Positions 62,766 through 64,000 of a DNA stretch of 64,000 nt are shown piece after piece. This stretch comes from NBLH01 sp050296515 (GTDB lineage Bacteria; Bacteroidota; Bacteroidia; Bacteroidales; NBLH01). The DNA is taken from positions 74,783-138,782 of the forward strand of contig JBNKRJ010000023.1 of NCBI GenBank assembly GCA_050296515.1. Direction: 5' to 3'. Numbering within the stretch: the stretch's first letter is position 1; every line of letters starts with the position of its first letter. The notes beneath the pieces were generated by a model. The model saw only the letters and a list, made by a program, of their open reading frames with translations, searched no databases and had not been told where the DNA came from. Made by a program: the position numbers and the translations under genes.

Positions 62766-63410
62766 TTAGTTATTTGGTTGTTTGTCGTATTTGAAGTACA
62801 TAATTATACCATATAGAATATGAAGAACTCCAAAGCAAATTGTCCATATTATTAATGCATATTGCAGTAAAAATAAACTAATGAAACCAATAGCCAGTTC
62901 AAGGTAGCCCAGGTATTTAATATCACTAAATGTAAAATGTCCTCCGTTTATAAGTGCCAGTCCATAAAAAATGATAGTAGCCGGAACCACTAAAAAATAA
63001 ATACCATAGAATAATAATGCCAGAACAAAAACTACACCTGCCAGGACAGGAACTGCAAGATTAATTAAAAGCCGTTTAGAACTATGATCCCAAATAGGAA
63101 GTTTCTTTTTCTTCGACTTTCTTGTAGTTAAAACAAGTGCAGACACAAAAGCAAAGAAAAAGATAAGCGCTGCCAACAATAATAAAAAAAGGATACTGCT
63201 GTTTTCAAATCCTAAAGATTGAAAAAATATTGGAGTATCTGCTTTAGGTAAGAAGCTATAAAAATACCAGGAAGCTATCCCTGCACCAATAATGGCATAG
63301 ATTCCTGCAAGAACTCCTGCCAAACCACTTAATGAAATAAATTTTGAGGCTTTTTCCATCATAGAGCGAATCTGCGACAGATCATCCATATGTTTATTAT
63401 GTGATTCCAT
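62766..63410 (-). CDS. Membrane protein of unknown function, first gene of the regulator operon
   Basis: 214 residues: a cytoplasmic N-terminal segment (HMDDLSQIRSMMEKASKFISLSG) and about six membrane helices (for example GVLAGIYAIIGAGIASWYFY, LLLLAALIFFFAFVSALVLTT, VPVLAGVVFVLALLFYGIYFL). Bacteroidota carry similar proteins next to small winged-helix regulators and DUF4173 genes. Function unknown. The promoter and palindrome lie just upstream (63427-63467). Confidence 0.75.
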   Translation of the reverse strand: MESHNKHMDDLSQIRSMMEKASKFISLSGLAGVLAGIYAIIGAGIASWYFYSFLPKADTPIFFQSLGFENSSILFLLLLAALIFFFAFVSALVLTTRKSKKKKLPIWDHSSKRLLINLAVPVLAGVVFVLALLFYGIYFLVVPATIIFYGLALINGGHFTFSDIKYLGYLELAIGFISLFLLQYALIIWTICFGVLHILYGIIMYFKYDKQPNN

Positions 63411-63426
63411 AGTATTGTTTTAAAGC

Positions 63427-63443
63427 ACTTTGAAATGCAAAGT
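63427..63443. promoter_or_regulatory. Putative operator palindrome, copy 1
   Basis: ACTTTGAAATGCAAAGT is a near-perfect 7-3-7 inverted repeat (one mismatch) 17 bases upstream of the ATG at 63410. It overlaps the predicted -7 box, as expected of a repressor site. Confidence 0.6.
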
Positions 63444-63467
63444 TACAAACTTTTTGTTAATCTCCAA
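63438..63467 (-). promoter_or_regulatory. Putative promoter of the membrane-protein / regulator operon
   Basis: Minus strand: TTG (63465-63467), a 19-base spacer and TAACTTTG (63438-63445), an ideal consensus match; start near 63431. Confidence 0.55.
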
Positions 63468-63689
63468 CTTTTCTCAAGTGATTTTTAATTTCCTATGTTA
63501 TAGAATATAATTCAATCTAAAATAGATTTAGTGCTGTCATTTGTGCATGCTTATGTTGTATATCATGTGAATTTATAAGGCAGATTGGAATATTATTCCC
63601 AAATTTGCACCTTTATTATTTAACTGATGTTTCCCAAGTTAATTTTATGAATAAAATCAACAATTATCAATATGGATAAATATCCCGAT

Positions 63690-63819
63690 CGGCCTCATTG
63701 AAAACCTTCTTCAGCTAGCAATCAAGCCTTAGTGAGACCGGGAAGCTTCGAACTTGTTCGAAGATCACCCGGCCGAACTTAGGTTTGATAAGAGATGGGG
63801 GAGGTTTTCAATGCAGCCT
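63690..63819. repeat. Large imperfect palindrome (about 118-130 bp)
   Basis: Outer arms CATTGAAAACC (63696-63706) and GGTTTTCAATG (63803-63813) are exact inverted repeats; the centre CTTCGAAC-TT-GTTCGAAG (63746-63763) is exact too, and both share the axis 63754.5. Between them the arms match imperfectly (ACCGGG with CCCGGC, CAAGCCTTAG with CTTAGGTTTG). The whole strand would fold as one long hairpin and is much GC-richer than the flanks. Confidence 0.7.
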
Positions 63820-63824
63820 TGACT

Positions 63825-63975
63825 TTTTTACTCGTTCTTTCAGAACTTCATGAGATCGGCTTCGCCTAAGTTGCTTCGTTTTTGGGTTAACCGGAACAAA
63901 GTGGAGCTCATGAACGAAGTGAATAACCCAAAAATGAAGGTCGACTTTATTCAGAAGTTGAAAAACAAAGTTAAA
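63825..63975. repeat. Second large imperfect palindrome, adjacent
   Basis: Axis at 63906.5 in GAGCTC (63904-63909). Arms CTTCGTTTTTGGGTTA (63874-63889) and TAACCCAAAAATGAAG (63924-63939) pair with one mismatch; weaker pairing continues outward. Part of the right arm (63904-63926) recurs inverted at 51232-51254. Confidence 0.65.
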
Positions 63976-64000
63976 TTTCACACAATAGTAATTATAAGTT

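Larger units (their letters stand above)
63411..64000. other. 590-bp non-coding right end
   Basis: Holds the operator/promoter of the membrane-protein operon (63427-63467), about 220 bases of plain AT-rich sequence, then two large imperfect palindromes (63690-63819 and about 63825-63975). I found no open frame or RNA gene. Confidence 0.6.

Overview
The window is AT-rich chromosomal DNA from a member of the Bacteroidota, most plausibly an anaerobic or facultatively anaerobic marine lineage near Marinilabiliales/Prolixibacteraceae (lineage is inference). Evidence: a SusC/SusD pair, DUF5777, DUF4173 and DUF1361 proteins, an rseC-rnfBCDGEA cluster, start regions with little Shine-Dalgarno signal, and many -7 boxes of the TAnnTTTG type. 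I see no tRNA, rRNA, CRISPR array, transposase or phage gene. The window reads as core and lifestyle genes broken up by a few palindromic non-coding repeats.

Layout. 1-1916: 5' part of a large beta-propeller sensor gene running off the left edge. 2104-5006: minus-strand envelope cluster (YceI, DUF5777 barrel, YceI, haem-binding lipoprotein, OB-fold protein), then a JmjC/cupin-like gene. 6270-15266: a 64-residue membrane protein, then a probable four-gene minus-strand operon (SPOR-like periplasmic protein, PD40/OmpA protein, large periplasmic protein, transmembrane propeller sensor with a SpoIIE phosphatase output). 15802-21536: rseC and a complete Rnf complex. 21852-27939: glyA and a SusC/SusD pair. 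28074-33131: acyltransferase, omega-amidase, small barrel, tandem thioredoxin-fold protein, HAD phosphatase, GNAT-like protein. 33515-38776: Tyr/Asn/Ser-rich lipoprotein, FadL-like porin, a second tiny membrane protein, RecQ. 39127-44901: guaB with three parvulin/SurA-type chaperone genes. 45043-51118: hydE, ECF sigma factor, a 60-residue protein, a YfiR-PAS-PAS-SpoIIE sensor, a PLD-like protein. 51519-58118: DUF2007 protein, nnr, POT transporter, small lipoprotein, TPR-SpoIIE sensor. 58115-63410: a tightly packed minus-strand series (membrane protein, winged-helix regulator, DUF4173, a 51-residue protein, B12-binding radical SAM protein, DgkA, DUF1361). 63690-63975: two adjacent large imperfect palindromes.

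Two themes stand out. First, signalling by SpoIIE-type PP2C phosphatases: three complete membrane-linked versions share nearly the same output domain but carry different sensors (propeller/Y_Y_Y, YfiR plus PAS, TPR). One lies in an operon with OmpA and SPOR-like envelope proteins, which I consider the best candidate for an undescribed envelope-sensing system. Second, a small regulatory circuit at the right end: a 17-bp palindrome occurs at the same distance upstream of two genes flanking a winged-helix regulator, and one copy overlaps the predicted promoter. Metabolically, Rnf and the HydE maturase point to ferredoxin/NADH energy conservation and [FeFe] hydrogenase, whereas the YceI/haem-lipoprotein cluster points to periplasmic redox or lipid chemistry. 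All functional assignments come from reading motifs and family resemblance; no database search was run.
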